NCBI GenBank assembly: GCA_003313425.1
Contig: NHZP01000010.1
Location: forward strand, 558,001-622,000
DNA: 64,000 nt
Direction: 5' to 3'
Source of the DNA: Pseudopyrenochaeta lycopersici
Taxonomy: Eukaryota; Ascomycota; Dothideomycetes; Pleosporales; Pseudopyrenochaetaceae
Shown here: in pieces, positions 11,263 to 23,800 of the stretch
How positions within the stretch are numbered: the stretch's first letter is position 1
Layout: the number at the start of each line of letters is the position of its first letter
The notes under the pieces: model-generated
What the model saw: the letters and a program-made list of their open reading frames with translations, nothing else
Databases searched by the model: none
What the model was told of the DNA's origin: nothing
Translations under genes and position numbers: made by a program

Positions 11263-12558
11263 GACGGCGACGGCTAGCGGGGCTTTTCCGCAGTGTCGAA
11301 CGGTCGCGGCGGTGGTCGGAGGCTGCCAAAAATATGCAGAACGCTGGGCAGCTATGGGATGTGATTCTCGGTCGCGCGCGGAGAAGGGGTGCAACGGTGA
11401 AATTAATTTCGCGATTGCGGGTTGAGGCCTCCAGCGTCCTCGTCCTTATGCGGACTCGCGGACATCAAGCTGCGCCTTCTTCGCCAAGACATCGCACCTC
11501 TGCGAACCTCACGGGCGACGTCAACTGCCGCGTACAACGTGTGGCGAGCGGCTGTTAGTCGTTCTTGCACTCCCTTCGCGTCCAGCAATCCAAGAGAACC
11601 CACGCGTCTGACAACGTAGAGCCCGGTGCCAAGCCACCATGGCGGCCTTGACATGGCATCTTCGGGTCCGATCTATCTGATTAGACTTGAGGCTGCTGCA
11701 CTGCCATGTATACCATGGTCCAACGTCTGCATCATGTTGCTCTGCCCGCCCGTGGAACCGCCCGTCGACACATGCAGGGCCCCTTAGTCACCCACCGCGG
11801 CCAAGACGAATCGACGTGACAGCTGTCGTGCACATGACAGCTCTCCCAAGAAGGGCATCCCCGGGTGACTGTGTCCCTCGTCAACCAGTTCCATGGCGCC
11901 GCTGCTATCCCAACATCAGGATAAGCGACAACATGCCGACATCAGAAGCGTTATTCAGCCAGTGCGGCAAGCGAAGCAATAGATGCTTTGCACACCAAGT
12001 CGCATGGGCCGCTAGACTGCGGGTAAACAGAAAACCAAGCTACTAAGAAGGCTTGCATGATATCCGTATCCACAGCTATCCACAGCGAAACGCTGCCAGA
12101 CTCCAATCGAGTCTTCAAGTAAGGCCGCAACGATTACCCCGACCAAAATGTGTCGTGAGCATCCGCCTGTTCACCAAAGGCCCCAACAAGCAGCCATTGC
12201 ATATTTTCCATCTACGCCAGTTGCCAACTGACAGCCCTCCACGGGATTAGCATCCTTCTCGTCCTATTGTCGCTGATGTCAAGTTGAGGAAAGCGATCTT
12301 CGCTTCTCGGCAAGCCATCATCCCCCGCATAATCTACAGCCACACGCACGCCTTCCTTGTCAGACGTCATGCGCATCCACACTTGCCCTCTTATGAGACA
12401 GCTGGGAAACCTCGCATTAGCTCAGGCCAGCACCCACAAACTATATGACTATCACCATGACCCTCAGCCACCCTACGTCTCGTGCAAAACACTCCCCTCC
12501 TGACCTTCGACCTCCCTAGGCATCCATACTCACCACGCAACCTCCATCAACCTTCAAA
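11263..12558. other. Long divergent intergenic region, no gene seen
   Basis: Lies between the divergently transcribed VHS/GAT and APP1 genes and must hold both promoters. The ORFs here (for example 11687-12046) lack motifs and overlap in several frames. The last 100 bp before APP1 are pyrimidine-rich, as in strong fungal promoters. Confidence 0.5.
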
Positions 12559-13785
12559 ATGGCGCCCGAATCCGCGAGCGCAGCCGTTGGCCGCGCCAGA
12601 CAGCACGTTCAAGAGACCGAAGAAGACCGCATTACTAGGACATATGCCAAATTCCCCGATTTCGAAGCCGATATGCCTAAACTCGTGAACCGCTTCCAGT
12701 TCTCGCTCAAGGACAACCTTTCATCCTACCTTGGCCGCAAAAACCCATTCTACCAGAACGTCAACCCTGAAACCGACTATGTCTGGCTGCTCGACAACAC
12801 CGCTTACCAAAATCGCATAGGAAGGTGGAAGGCTGAGTTCGTCGCTGCCTACTTTGTTAAGAACAGCGGCAAAGACCTGTCCGAGGTTGTGGGATGGGTC
12901 AGTGAAAAGATCGGCTTGGCAGACGACGACCAGGCCAAGGCCACCATCGCCGAAAGGATTCAACCCCTGTTGGACTCGATTCTCCCCGCTCATGCCGTCG
13001 AAGTTGATCTCCAGGGCATGACTGTCAGACTTGGACCCAGTGGACGCGACGGTATCAGTTCAGACGAACTCGCCATTCCAGGAAACGATTACAGAGATGG
13101 CCAGATCGTAACATCGAGAGCAATCAACGCTGATGCCACGCCTCTCAATATCACCTTCGCGAAGCCCAAGGGCTGGGCCGTCCTCAGTGACATCGACGAC
13201 ACCATCAAGAAGACCTTGACCTCGTCGCCTGTTGGCATCTTGACCACCACGTTCGCTGAGGAACCAGAGCCTATCAAGGGCATGCCGGAACTCTACAAGC
13301 ATATCGTACAGAAGCTGAATAACCCACCCTTCTGGTACCTTTCTGCCTCACCTTACAACCTCTATCCTTTCCTCCGCCAATTCCGCCAGACCTACTACCC
13401 CAACGGCACCATGATTTTACGTGATGCGTCGTGGATGAACCTGGCCGGCTTCCTCACCAACTTGACCCAAGGCACTGAAGCTTATAAAGTCGACCGCCTC
13501 GACAAAGTCCAGACATGGTTCCCCAAGCGCAAGTTCATCGTCATTGGCGACTCAACCCAATCCGATCCTGAAGCATATGGCGAAGCGTACCGCAGACATC
13601 CCAAGTGGATTGGAGCAATCTATATTCGAAAGGTGACTGGTGTGGCAGAAATGGACGAAGAAAACAAGAACAACCCCGCGCGCTTTGAGAAGGCGTTCAA
13701 AGACGTGCCGAAAGACATATGGTACGTCTTTGAGGATCCGCAGGAGCTATATGCCAAGATCAACGCTTTGCCCGAGATCAAGTAG
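12559..13785 (+). CDS. APP1: APP1-family phosphatidate phosphatase (DUF2183)
   Basis: Single exon, 408 aa. The haloacid-dehalogenase-type catalytic motif DIDDT is at residues 211-215 in the context WAVLSDIDDTIKKT, and the later conserved segments WYLSASPYNLYPFLR and FIVIGDSTQSDPEAY follow at the expected spacing. APP1 proteins dephosphorylate phosphatidate to diacylglycerol and associate with actin patches and endocytic membranes in yeast. The length covers the core enzyme; the long C-terminal extension of yeast App1 is absent. The start codon sits in an AAAATGGC context right after a pyrimidine-rich leader. Confidence 0.93.
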   Translation: MAPESASAAVGRARQHVQETEEDRITRTYAKFPDFEADMPKLVNRFQFSLKDNLSSYLGRKNPFYQNVNPETDYVWLLDNTAYQNRIGRWKAEFVAAYFVKNSGKDLSEVVGWVSEKIGLADDDQAKATIAERIQPLLDSILPAHAVEVDLQGMTVRLGPSGRDGISSDELAIPGNDYRDGQIVTSRAINADATPLNITFAKPKGWAVLSDIDDTIKKTLTSSPVGILTTTFAEEPEPIKGMPELYKHIVQKLNNPPFWYLSASPYNLYPFLRQFRQTYYPNGTMILRDASWMNLAGFLTNLTQGTEAYKVDRLDKVQTWFPKRKFIVIGDSTQSDPEAYGEAYRRHPKWIGAIYIRKVTGVAEMDEENKNNPARFEKAFKDVPKDIWYVFEDPQELYAKINALPEIK

Positions 13786-14284
13786 GACTTGACAGAGCGA
13801 AGAAAGGGCCTTTCGCGGCGGAAATTTCTTAAGTAAATTTGTATATGTGGCGATTGCATGGCGTTCGGATTGGATGATACCACTTCAGTTGCATTTCGGT
13901 AATCTCCACTTGAGATTGATGTCTCAGCGCATTACTTCACTTTCATTACTTATCCTGGCTTCATTTAATTATACCAATATATATCTCACTACAAAACTGG
14001 CAAGCTATACCTGAATACGATCTTGCTAGCACTGCTTATCCTTGAACCTAGCAATTGGAAATGCCGACATTGTGAAGAGATACGATTTACCTATACCATT
14101 CATCAGGGTTGACTGCAGAGCAGTGTGGATGTAATAGTAGTCTAAGAATGGACATTGAAGTTTTGGGATCAGACTTATTTCACCAAATTTTTGTGCAAGT
14201 CTACTTTTGTTGTGGTAGTAGTATATGGAACATTGTGGCACCAACGCCTCAATAAGATTTTATAATACCGGCACTCGAAACCGA
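13786..14284. other. Intergenic stretch between convergent genes
   Basis: AT-rich 3' flanks of APP1 and the cytochrome b561 gene. Nothing else seen. Confidence 0.6.
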
Positions 14285-15129
14285 CTACGACAAATCAGAC
14301 GTTCGATAAGCATAATGCTCTTTGTCCGGCAGTGGTGTTTCATCAACCACTTTCCTCTGCCGTGCCCTCCTCCTCTCTCCAATGATAGCAGCAGCAACCC
14401 ACAGAAGCCACATGACACCCGCAACGACACCATAAGCGATGATCTGGCCTCGAGTGGGAGCGAAACCAGTGACCGCGGGTGCGTTTGAAGCAAGGAGCAA
14501 ACCGAGTCCACCATTGATGATGCCAAGTGTGATGGTGATGCGTCCAAGCCAGAGATGGCCGTAAGACCAGATGGTCCGGCGCCTGTACTTCTTGAACTTG
14601 AGATGGTGGATGAATCCAAGTAATGGCTGGAAGAACAACAGAACGAAAACGATGATGCCAATGATGGGATGATAGCTATCAAGCAGATCAATGGGCAGAT
14701 TGTTCACCATCCAGACGCCAATGCCAAAGGCCGCGACGTATACTAGGTATGCGAAGAATTGGAATAGGCCGTGGACAAGCCATACGCCACGGAATGACCC
14801 GAGTCGGATGATGATGGCTCCAATGGGGAAGAAGAGGACAAAAGCGAGGGCTGCAAGCACGCCATGTGCTATGATTATCCTTTGCCGACTGTTGATGAAT
14901 GATTGAGATGGGCCACCGAATCTACCGCCAAAAGAACCATAGTAGTCATCGTCGTCATCATCGTCTCCTCCAGGGCCGTAATACCCGCCTGGCCCATAAC
15001 GACCACGAGGCTCAAGTTGCGCAGCGACTGTAGTAACTGCTGTGGGTTTGTAAGCTAAATCTCACTGAGGCTTTGCAGGTGGAAGAAAATACCAAGACTA
15101 AGAAGAAATGCTCTTGTGTTGGATGTCAT
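14285..15129 (-). CDS. Cytochrome b561-type membrane protein without a DOMON domain
   Basis: Two exons: 15093-15129 and 14285-15039, with a 54-bp? intron (53 bases, 15040-15092), giving 263 aa. The join creates a clean signal peptide (MTSNTRAFLLSLAVTTVAAQ). A short lumenal segment follows, rich in Gly and Tyr with a run of seven Asp. About five to six hydrophobic helices come next, with histidines in IIIAHGVL, VWLVHGLFQ, SYHPIIGI and SYGHLWLGR that fit the b561 heme-ligand pattern. b561 proteins move electrons across membranes, usually from ascorbate or another donor to ferric iron or a lumenal acceptor. In many fungi this domain follows a DOMON heme domain, which is missing here. The C-terminus is charged and cytosolic-looking. 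Confidence 0.85.
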
Positions 15130-16501
15130 GATGAATTGGATCCTTGGCACAAAGGAAACAAAGGTCAAAATCCGATTGTACGACTTGAAGAAGCAGGAGA
15201 AGGGAATACCGGCTACTTATTCTTACACCCCCTCACTGCCATGTGTCTGACACGTAATGCGGATGTAGCCAAGTAGCGCCGACACGTTCAGATAGGCTTT
15301 TGGCGGAATACAATGTAACGCAAATGACGCTGTTCACAGTGAAAGATGCTCGCGATTACGCGTATCTGCAGGATATCCGAGTGATTGGAGTGGTGGACTT
15401 CAGCGCGCTAGTCCAGAACCAGCCCGGCATATACTTGGAGAGCCGGCGGGGAATGTAAGATGTCGGTGAAACATGGAGCTGAAGGACCGATTTTACTCGA
15501 GCAACCATTGCGCTAGGCTGTGAGCTTCGCTGACGTCGAGATGAAGACAAATCGAGCTCTAGCGGCATAATGGGGCATCAATGCGGTTTCGCAGGTTGAC
15601 AAGCACGTGCTCTCGCGATGGGCTTCGTCGCGTGCTTGCAGCCTGGGCAAGGCTGCCATGTGGCACATGTTTGATGCAGCCAACACCATCTCACATGTCT
15701 ATGCCACCCCTTTGTACCTGATATAGATCTTTTCTAGGCGGCAAGGAGTAACGTGCGCTTCTTGATAGCGCTAGAAGGGGTATTGATCCTTGGAGTACCA
15801 CACTAAGTATCCAGGCAGGCGTGTGACAAGCGTCAACGACTGCACAAGGCTCTCTTGACAGGCGGTTGACTGCAAGATGGTGGTCCTATGATATGCATGA
15901 TGTCTCAAGGATGCCATGGAATTGCCATGGAGTTGCCTTCAGCCCGTGTGGTTCCTGCAGGCGATGCTTTTGGTTCCTAGCAGGGCATCTTCGCGGCGCC
16001 TTGCCAGCCGTGTGACACGACCAGTCATTGATTGTGGCTTGGAATCAATGCGTTCTGGAGTAAGAAAATGATATGCCTTTCGCAAAAGGGATCAGATTCC
16101 CCCACGTGCCTGTCGCAGTCGACGATTGCGGATGACCTATGATTGCACAGCCACAGGGTTTGTGTCTTGTAGATGGTGTGCAGAGCAGAGCCGCGGACGA
16201 AAATACTGCTTCGCCACGATAGTGCAAGCCATGCGCCCTTTGCTACATCCAAGTTGCTTGTGAGTCGAAGAAGAAGAGGCGAAAAGTTTCCAGTTTGATG
16301 AGTTGTGCAAGTCTTGATGTTCATGACTCCTTGTCATCCCGAAGTTCGGCGCGACCGCGTGAGCCAATCACGCCGTGGCACGGATCAGGAGCGGGTCCCA
16401 TTCGCTGTCATTCTGGCATTTTCCTTTCTCACACCATTCTGGTGCGGCTCTGAGTCACTGCAGCCTTCTGACTAGGGCATGATGTGGCATCGCGACATGG
16501 T
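15130..16501. other. Intergenic stretch, no gene seen
   Basis: About 1.4 kb with only motif-free short ORFs (for example 15073-15276 and 16025-16367). Confidence 0.5.
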
Positions 16502-16512
16502 CTTATATAAGT
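16502..16512 (+). promoter_or_regulatory. TATA box of the small basic protein gene
   Basis: The sequence CTTATATAAGT lies about 130 bp upstream of the chosen ATG, a usual distance for a fungal TATA-driven gene. It is followed by a pyrimidine-rich leader. Confidence 0.6.
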
Positions 16513-16638
16513 CACGGTAGGTCTCCTGATTCCAGCTCTCACTTTTTGATTTCATCAGTAGTCTTCGCTCTGCGGAGGCGACTTTTCGCCACACCCCTCT
16601 GCTCCTTCTCATCCCAAACTCCATCAAATCTCAACATC

Positions 16639-17007
16639 ATGGGCAAGCGTCACAACAGAAAGCGGACTAGAAGCCGTCCGCGGCATCGCGACGGCCTCAA
16701 CTCTCAATTACAAAACCATACTCGAAGCCCTTCAGTCGACACGACCTCTTCCTACTCAACCGTAGTTTCTTCTTATCAACCTGCGCGCTATCCTCTTGCG
16801 GCTTTGCCTGCGGACCATTGGCACCAAACGTATTTTGCATGGCAGAACCGACTTCAAATCGAGCAAGAGCGAGAACGGGAGGTGGAGATGCAGCGACTTC
16901 GTATCTTTGGTGGTCTACCAGGTGAAAACGAAGTAAGCCTCCTTGAGCCTATGCTGAAGGTTGTCACGGATCTTTTCGGAGGCTTTACCGACTACGATGA
17001 TCCTTAG
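16639..17007 (+). CDS. Small conserved-looking hypothetical protein with a basic N-terminus
   Basis: 122 aa from the ATG at 16639 (MGKRHNRKRTRSRPRHRD). The frame is open to an earlier Met at 16546, but that adds a segment lying in the leader near the TATA box, so the inner start is preferred. The N-terminus is Arg/Lys-rich and could be a nuclear signal. The middle is Ser/Thr-rich. Residues about 65-115 form a helix (WHQTYFAWQNRLQIEQEREREVE) followed by RIFGGLPGENE and an acidic end. I have the impression of similar small proteins in Pleosporales, but no function is known to me. Confidence 0.65.
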   Translation: MGKRHNRKRTRSRPRHRDGLNSQLQNHTRSPSVDTTSSYSTVVSSYQPARYPLAALPADHWHQTYFAWQNRLQIEQEREREVEMQRLRIFGGLPGENEVSLLEPMLKVVTDLFGGFTDYDDP

Positions 17008-17046
17008 CTCCTTTTGTGAAACTCTCTCGTTGCATCTCCACTCTTC

Positions 17047-17616
17047 TCAGTTCAGCCCCCTCCACTCTTGTGTTGATAGTATGCGTGTAGTCGTCGGAAA
17101 GCCTGGCTCATGAATCTCATTAGCAGACTGGTTGACCCTTCTTGCTCGTATACAACATGTCAATGTAGGCTTCTGCCAGTAGCGATACAACACTCTCCTC
17201 ACCAACAATCCGCACACGACAAGCACAAGCGTGCAAACAATTCCAATTCGTCTGAAGCACGATGATGTGATAGCTGAAAGCATCGGCACTATTCGGACAG
17301 ACGATGACTCTGGTAGCCGACCGGAGGCGTGGGACACACTGGGCAAGGACTCGTAACAGAGAAGACGGGACTCGATCGGCTCGGCTGGGTCGTTTCGCAA
17401 GTGTCGTCTGATCGGTCCAACAACGCTCAGCCCTAGGACTCTGGCTTTACGCGTGGGCGGTGGAATCGGGCAAAACGATGTAGTAGAGGCGGTTTGATGC
17501 ACGCTTGGTGTCTGTTTTCTTGCTTGAGTCGTGAGCTCGCAAGTATAGGCACCTGGCTTGAGCGTCGCTGCCTGTGGGGAACCAGGAAAGACATGCGTAT
17601 GTGGTGGAGGAGTCAT
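17047..17616 (-). CDS. Doubtful hypothetical protein with one transmembrane segment
   Basis: An open frame of 189 aa. It has a Pro/Ser/Thr-rich N-terminal part, then one hydrophobic segment near residue 125 (IGIVCTLVLVVCGLLV) followed by basic residues, the layout of a type I or tail-anchored membrane protein. No family is recognised and no signal peptide is visible at the N-terminus. The gene could have an unseen upstream exon (another frame is open from an ATG at 17720), or it may not exist. Confidence 0.28.
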   Translation of the reverse strand: MTPPPHTHVFPGSPQAATLKPGAYTCELTTQARKQTPSVHQTASTTSFCPIPPPTRKARVLGLSVVGPIRRHLRNDPAEPIESRLLCYESLPSVSHASGRLPESSSVRIVPMLSAITSSCFRRIGIVCTLVLVVCGLLVRRVLYRYWQKPTLTCCIRARRVNQSANEIHEPGFPTTTRILSTQEWRGLN

Positions 17617-18346
17617 CGCGTCCGAATCAGCGCATCATCTGCTTCTGCCTTCGACGGGCGGTACATGGACCGCATTTCCGGGAGGGCGAAAGGAACTTTG
17701 CACGGCAGGCCTTTTGTCATTGTAGTTATTTCATAATGCAAATTGTCTTACTATTTCTATATGCGTTGTGTTGACGGTTCTGTGACTGATAATGAGTTTT
17801 GTGTGTGTGTGTGTGTGTTGGAGGTGAATAAATTATCTCAAGGTGTCACATGTAACAAAGTCTAGTGCGGCGGATGCAAAAGATCGCTCCCGTCGGACAA
17901 GAATTTAGAGATCGTTCTGGAAAGCTTCACCAAATGAGGCAAGAGGTTTTGAACATATACGAAAATGAGTTCAAGGTGACAAATTTTGCTCCCCGTAGGT
18001 CCTTCCACTGCTAATTCAAGTAGCCACGTCCATGTGGCTGCAAATAACGCAGGCTCTGTGGTCTCTTCAACTGCTTCCTTCTGATTGTAAGCTGTGCCAC
18101 AAGAACCGCAAAGCGAGTGAAGGGCACACCTCATCGCGCTTGCAGCTTCCTGCTCATTGGGCATCGGGTACTGCTTCCGCGGAACTCGGTTCGTGTGATT
18201 CGTCAGGCACACGCATTATGTACTACGGCGACGAAAGCGTGAGGCTGCCTCCCCGCCGCAATCTTACAGTCCGTTTCCTTTGGTGCTGTTCATTCGTGGC
18301 TTTCGTACAGTCTTCTTAACTCGTAGCATGTCTCCATGTCCACCAG
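17617..18346. other. Intergenic stretch with a TG microsatellite
   Basis: Holds the promoter of the second Zn2Cys6 gene and a TG run. The ORFs at 17862-18319 have no motif. Confidence 0.5.
17800..17818. repeat. (TG)n microsatellite
   Basis: About nine and a half TG units, non-coding. Confidence 0.9.
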
Positions 18347-20802
18347 ATGGACGACGAAGTCCAGAAGAATGCCTTCCGACCGATCCTTCCGCGACGCGAT
18401 GAACCTCCACAGGAACTTCCGAGAACAGCTTCTTCGTTGCCTCGGAAGAACACATCAACAGCCTGCGAGTGGTGCAGACAACGCAGGACCAAGGTAAAAC
18501 AACGAATACCACCCGCACACACAACCTCGTCCGGACTCGAGAAGCTGATATATTCAATTTTCTTCTCCAGTGCGACGGTCGTCGGCCGGTCTGCTCACCA
18601 TGCAACGTCGACCCGGCGCGATGCATCTACGTAACAGCACCGTCTGAGTCCAGGACTTCAGCCCTGAAACGAAAGTACGCCGATCTCGAGTCACAATTAG
18701 TAAAGTCTAAACAGACCAATGAGATCTTACTGCAGCTGTTCGAAGCCATCAAATCGCGTCCTGACGGCGATGCTACTGCCATCGTCCAGCGCATTCGAGC
18801 GGGCGTAGAGCCTGATTCGATATTGAGGCATGTTCACGCCGGAGATCTACTTCTCCAGCTTCAGGTTGCCCCAGAATCTAGATACCGATTCGATTTCCCC
18901 TACAGAGCAAGCATACCGAGCTTGTTGCAGGTCGCGAGCAATCCCTACCTCCAATCAACTCTCTTTGAGGCAGCATCAATTGTCCCAGACTCTAAACTGC
19001 CTACCTATTCAATTGAACGATACAGACCGCAGTACACAAGGCCATATGTTGCTGCCACGATTGTTGATGCGCGATTGAATTTAGTAACGCCGTCCACATG
19101 GACACAGGTCATTGACGACAATAGTTTGATGAGGCACCTCCTACATCAATACTTCCTCTACGAATACCAGTGGTTTCCGCTATTCCACAAAGACGACTTT
19201 TTGGACTCCATGGTGGCGGGGTCAGAGGAATTCTGCTCCGCTCTTCTTGTCAATGCTGTCCTAGCGCTAGCATGTGTGAGTAGCCGAACCCATCTGCACC
19301 AATGCATCCGCGCCTGAAGACTCCTGGTGACATATGCTCACAGCATTCTCATCGCTCACATGCGGATCGCGCCGAATTTTGGAACCCACGCACCCTCGGA
19401 TATCGTTTCGCGGGAGAGGCGAAGAGGCTCTGGGAGCTGGAGCGCAACATGAAGGTATCGCTGACGACTGTCCAAGCTGGTGCTCTGATCAATATCATTT
19501 ACAACATTGACTCGCTGGACAAGATCGGCAGGACATACAGCGTTCAATCTGTCGCTATGGCATATGACCTCAAGCTTTTCGAGCCTACCATACCTTCTAG
19601 AACGAGAAATGGACGCAACTCCTACGACTTTACCGCCTGGTGTTTATATTGTTGGACGGTGTGAGTTGCACATCCAATATGAACACCTAACCCTTACGTA
19701 GCACCTGACTGATCAAACTTGTTACAGCAACCAAGACTATCATTTCGCGGTCCCACTACAAATGAAGGAGGCTCCCCAATCAGTGCTACCAGACCCTGAC
19801 GCGCATGTCGGCTGGTACCCTGAATTCTGGCTCAAGTACCCAATGAGTGAGACTGTATGCTGTCAAACATACAATCACTACTTCCGGGCCAAATGCGACC
19901 TTTTCCGTATTGTACATCGTGTAGCCGCCCGATCCAGTGCCAAGGACGTCACGGCAACATCAGGCAGCTTTCAGATTGCTCTGCAATATGTGCTAGAGCT
20001 GACCAAGTGGCATTCTTCCCTGAATTCTGCACTCCTGCCTATCAATATAGTTTTCCCTGCACAACTCAAACTCCAGTGAGTCAGAACACCCTTCTTGTCT
20101 TCAAACAACTTCATTGGCATCGTTACATATCGCAAATGAGTCCCTCGATTGCCAATTGATGGAGACCCCAAACAGAGACTCTGCGATTTAAAGGCTGACT
20201 GTAAGCATAGTATTTTATTTCATGAGCTCATGATAGATGTATGTGGACTTGTCCTAAAGAATACATCATCGCACATGGCCGCCGAGACACCTGCGAACGA
20301 CTTTCAAGCAGCGCTCGCGCACTCTAAGATATGCTTTGAGACATTGATAAGACTCTACTATCTCCGACACGGCTTCGACGGCGCAGACGTCTACCTAACT
20401 CACCAGCTCGCACTTCTGGCCTGGCAATCCCAGACTTGGCTAAAAGACTTCTCTATCGCCAGCCAATCGAGCGATCTTGAAGACGTCCGCTCCACTTTGA
20501 TCTTGGCAGCTAAGGGCCTACATACACAAGGAAAGAACTATTACTTTTCACAAATAGTTTTCTGGGCTGTTCACAGGGGGATGAGCACTGAGGATGTAGA
20601 GTTGATGTACAGATATGCGGAGATCCGGAAAGAGGATGCTATAATTGGCCAGCTTAGGGCAAAGCATGTTCAGACGCAGTATCCATGCATCGTTCTGGAT
20701 AAATCGGGCCATCCAGAGAAGCAACGATTGGGAGATATGATACAAGAGTATGCGAACCTGCCGACACAGATACCAGTTACAGAGGATACGATTGATACCT
20801 AA
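18347..20802 (+). CDS. Zn2Cys6 fungal transcription factor with a fungal_trans middle domain
   Basis: Five exons: 18347-18493, 18571-19275, 19344-19660, 19728-20075 and 20211-20802; the phases close to 702 aa. The six zinc-binding cysteines are at residues 40, 43, 50, 57, 60 and 67; the first intron splits the motif after RRTK, just before the third Cys. A coiled segment follows (ALKRKYADLESQLVKSKQ). The middle region has the fungal regulatory-domain pattern (FPLFHKDDFL, FWNPRTLGYRFAGEAKRLWELE, ARRR-type segments, WYPEFWLKYP). The 135-bp fourth intron is the least certain. It is chosen because it yields LKLHILFHELMIDVC, which fits the family. The target genes are unknown, and no metabolic cluster adjoins it. 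Confidence 0.88.
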
Positions 20803-23800
20803 AGTGCCTTCTAATGATAGGCTGGATACTTTTGCGGATGTCCCAGATCGAGCAGTGACCTCCTGAGTTATAGCTCGTATTTAGAGGTCCAAGCAACTCG
20901 TTTCTACAACTGGCCTCTTCAACATGGAGTCTCAAAATCCAATGAATACATACAGTGTGTCTTTACACTTTCATCCCTTTAAGGAAGATCGTTGTAGGTA
21001 CAAACTCTATTACAAACAGCTCACTCACTTGCACCGTGGTCTCCAACCGCCTCGCTGGTAATAAAATCCCCAGTGCAAAGGTTATACATTTGCAACGCTC
21101 TGCAGTTGTTATATCACCACCACATGAGCGACTGCATCTTCGCCGCCATTTTGTACGATTTGAGCTTACCCAGCGCAGAACGCATAAGCCTATATTGTTC
21201 TAAACTTTCTTCCCTCCCGCACATGTCGACCTCCCTTATTACACTTCAAGACTGGTATTTCCAATATTGCACCTTGCCAAATACACCTAGACGATTCAAG
21301 ATGGTATTCGAGGGTATAGAGAGGCTTGTTCAGAATCGCTCCATTCTGCAGGATTACGTTCTTGATCCCCACAGTAGGCTCCAGGCGCAGATTCACGGAA
21401 GGATGGGCGCGATGCAGGGGAAGATGCACATCATACTTTGCCATCATTAGATTTCAAGTATTTAGCGGAGCAAGTAGAAGGTAGATGCTTGGGGATCAAC
21501 AATTCCCTTTTGGTGCGCTGTCACGAGATGGCGCTTTGATAGACTCGACCTCCAGAGGTGAACTTGAGATAGCAAAGAAGTCGGACAAGAGCGTGGAGTT
21601 GTGAAAGAAGTGTGATGGTACGCCGGCAGTAGAGACGTAACAAGTGAGAAGACGAGTATACTTGATGCAAAGAGACGGATTGCACGCAGGAGGTCAAATT
21701 GTAGCAAATACTTTCAGAGTGTGCGAGCGAGCTGCCGTACAGACTAGAGCGACTCAATTGCACGGCTAAAATGTATCATAATCATGGTAGTAATCAAACG
21801 GTGTAAAAGTGCAAAAGCTTATGATTGTCGGAAAACGGACATGTGATGAACAATGCCGACTAAGAATACTCAGACGATTCATGAACATGTCAAGCTACTG
21901 CATGAGTCACTGCCACCCACGCTATGATAAGATTAGTCTTGGAGAAATGAGATGCATTTCTTTCTGCCATACGTGATCAGAAGACCGGGACCTCATTCTG
22001 CAGCCAGTTTGGCCAGGCTTCGTAGTCGGGTGTCTGTTCCAGGTCTTAAAGCATTGTGAGCCTTTCCAGAATATTCTCTTGAACACACAAGAAAATTATG
22101 ATACAATTCATACTACTCTGAAGCGACTGTTCGAACTGGAGCTGCAACATCCTCGTCCTCCCTGTCATGTTGGTTCATGTAGATGTGGTAGGAAGATCTT
22201 GCCATCGATCTTGGTAGCCAAGACACTTCGATTAGAGCACAACAGGGACCAAACACTTTGAGTAGGACATGAATATTGTGAAAGGAATACTGCATGTGCA
22301 TTTTGGAAAATCCTGCGTTTCATGCCCAGCAGCTTGGTGCAGATGGGGGTACAACATGTTGGTGGCGGCCACGCTAATATGTTGGGCATAATGGGTTTGT
22401 AGCCAAGTTCTCAGCTGGTGTCGCATGTCAGTATGGTGTGATTACCAAAGGTAATGTCAGGGGTGGTATATGTGCAACCAATTTCGATCATCAAAGAACT
22501 GTTGGGACCCAAGCAGAGAATGATTCGGGTGATCTGTGTCCAGATGTGGGTTGTAGAAAGTGATCAGCTGGTCAGCTGAAGGTAGAGCAACATTGTTGGC
22601 GCAAAGAGGCCGGCGTTTCCGGTATGCTCATGCGCAGCGCACAGCACGAGTAAAAAGGTCTCGTGCAACTTCACCGCTACTGGGGTTGCCGAAAAGGTAA
22701 TTACAGTGACAGGCGTCGCTAGTGCAGGGTCCCATGACCCTTGCCTACTCATCATCTACGAAACCTGACCAACAATGTGAATTTGTTCTACTGCCCTGGA
22801 TCGAATTTCGAGAAGCAGCGGTAGAAGCTAATGGAAGTTTTGATTATCATGGTAACCCATGCTTTGTAGCATGAAGCTCATCTCATACAGAACGAGTCAG
22901 AACAGTAATCGTCTGGTTGACACTACACACTAGTTCCCAAAGATTTCGCAACATAGACCTTGCATCACGCAAAGTGCGCAATCTAATGTTTTGCGCAGTC
23001 AGCTGGGGGTCATTCATGCCCCAGTAATAGAAACACGGTGTAGGTTACGTATGCCTACAATGTTCCACGCTTTCAGTCGAAACAGGGAGCATGCAGAGTC
23101 TGGCCAACGCCTTTTTGTGGCTGTCATCTGGAGCGAGCAATCAGGTCTCTGTGTTGTGCACCCAGGGCGAGGGAGACGACGGCTCGTCTCCCCCCGGCAG
23201 GATTCGTACATGTGTGCTTATTGGTGGAGCTTGAGGGGTGACAGCGTCAACTCCACCTGTGGTGGCAAAAGCACGCGAATTGTGTCGCAAGGAGCAAAAT
23301 GCATGCCTGAAAATAGCATCTTGTCAACGAAAAGGGCCGTAAGTCGCCAAGGTTTTCTGAAGGGGGAATAGCTGGGGGTGTATGGCAGCGCACCACTGCC
23401 TGTGACAGCAGTATAGGCGGTATGCTGCAAAAGCATTGATACGAAACGAACAGGCGCCCCGTTCGATAGCCAGTCGTGAGACTCCGCGGATGCTTGATCT
23501 CGATAGCGTACCCAGAATATTGGAGATGCCGCATGCTATATTACGATCTGTATGATCGCCGTCCATTTTCAGCAGCCGACATATCCCCATTGATGCGCCG
23601 CAAGGTCATATGTACTGTGATAAGATGTGATAAACGCCGAGGCGCCCACTGGCGATTGTGGAAACCGCTCAAGGAGGCAAAACGCATAGAGATCCGGTTT
23701 CCTGTCACTGCGGTTTGGGGTTTGCTTCTTCTTGAGACAGGCGAAGCTTCAAGCCGTGATTGACTCGCGCATACACGAGTTGGAACACAACAGCGGGGCC

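Noticed and set aside
21073..21450. 125-aa ORF on the plus strand.
   Set aside because: No motif, mixed composition, and overlapping ORFs on both strands.
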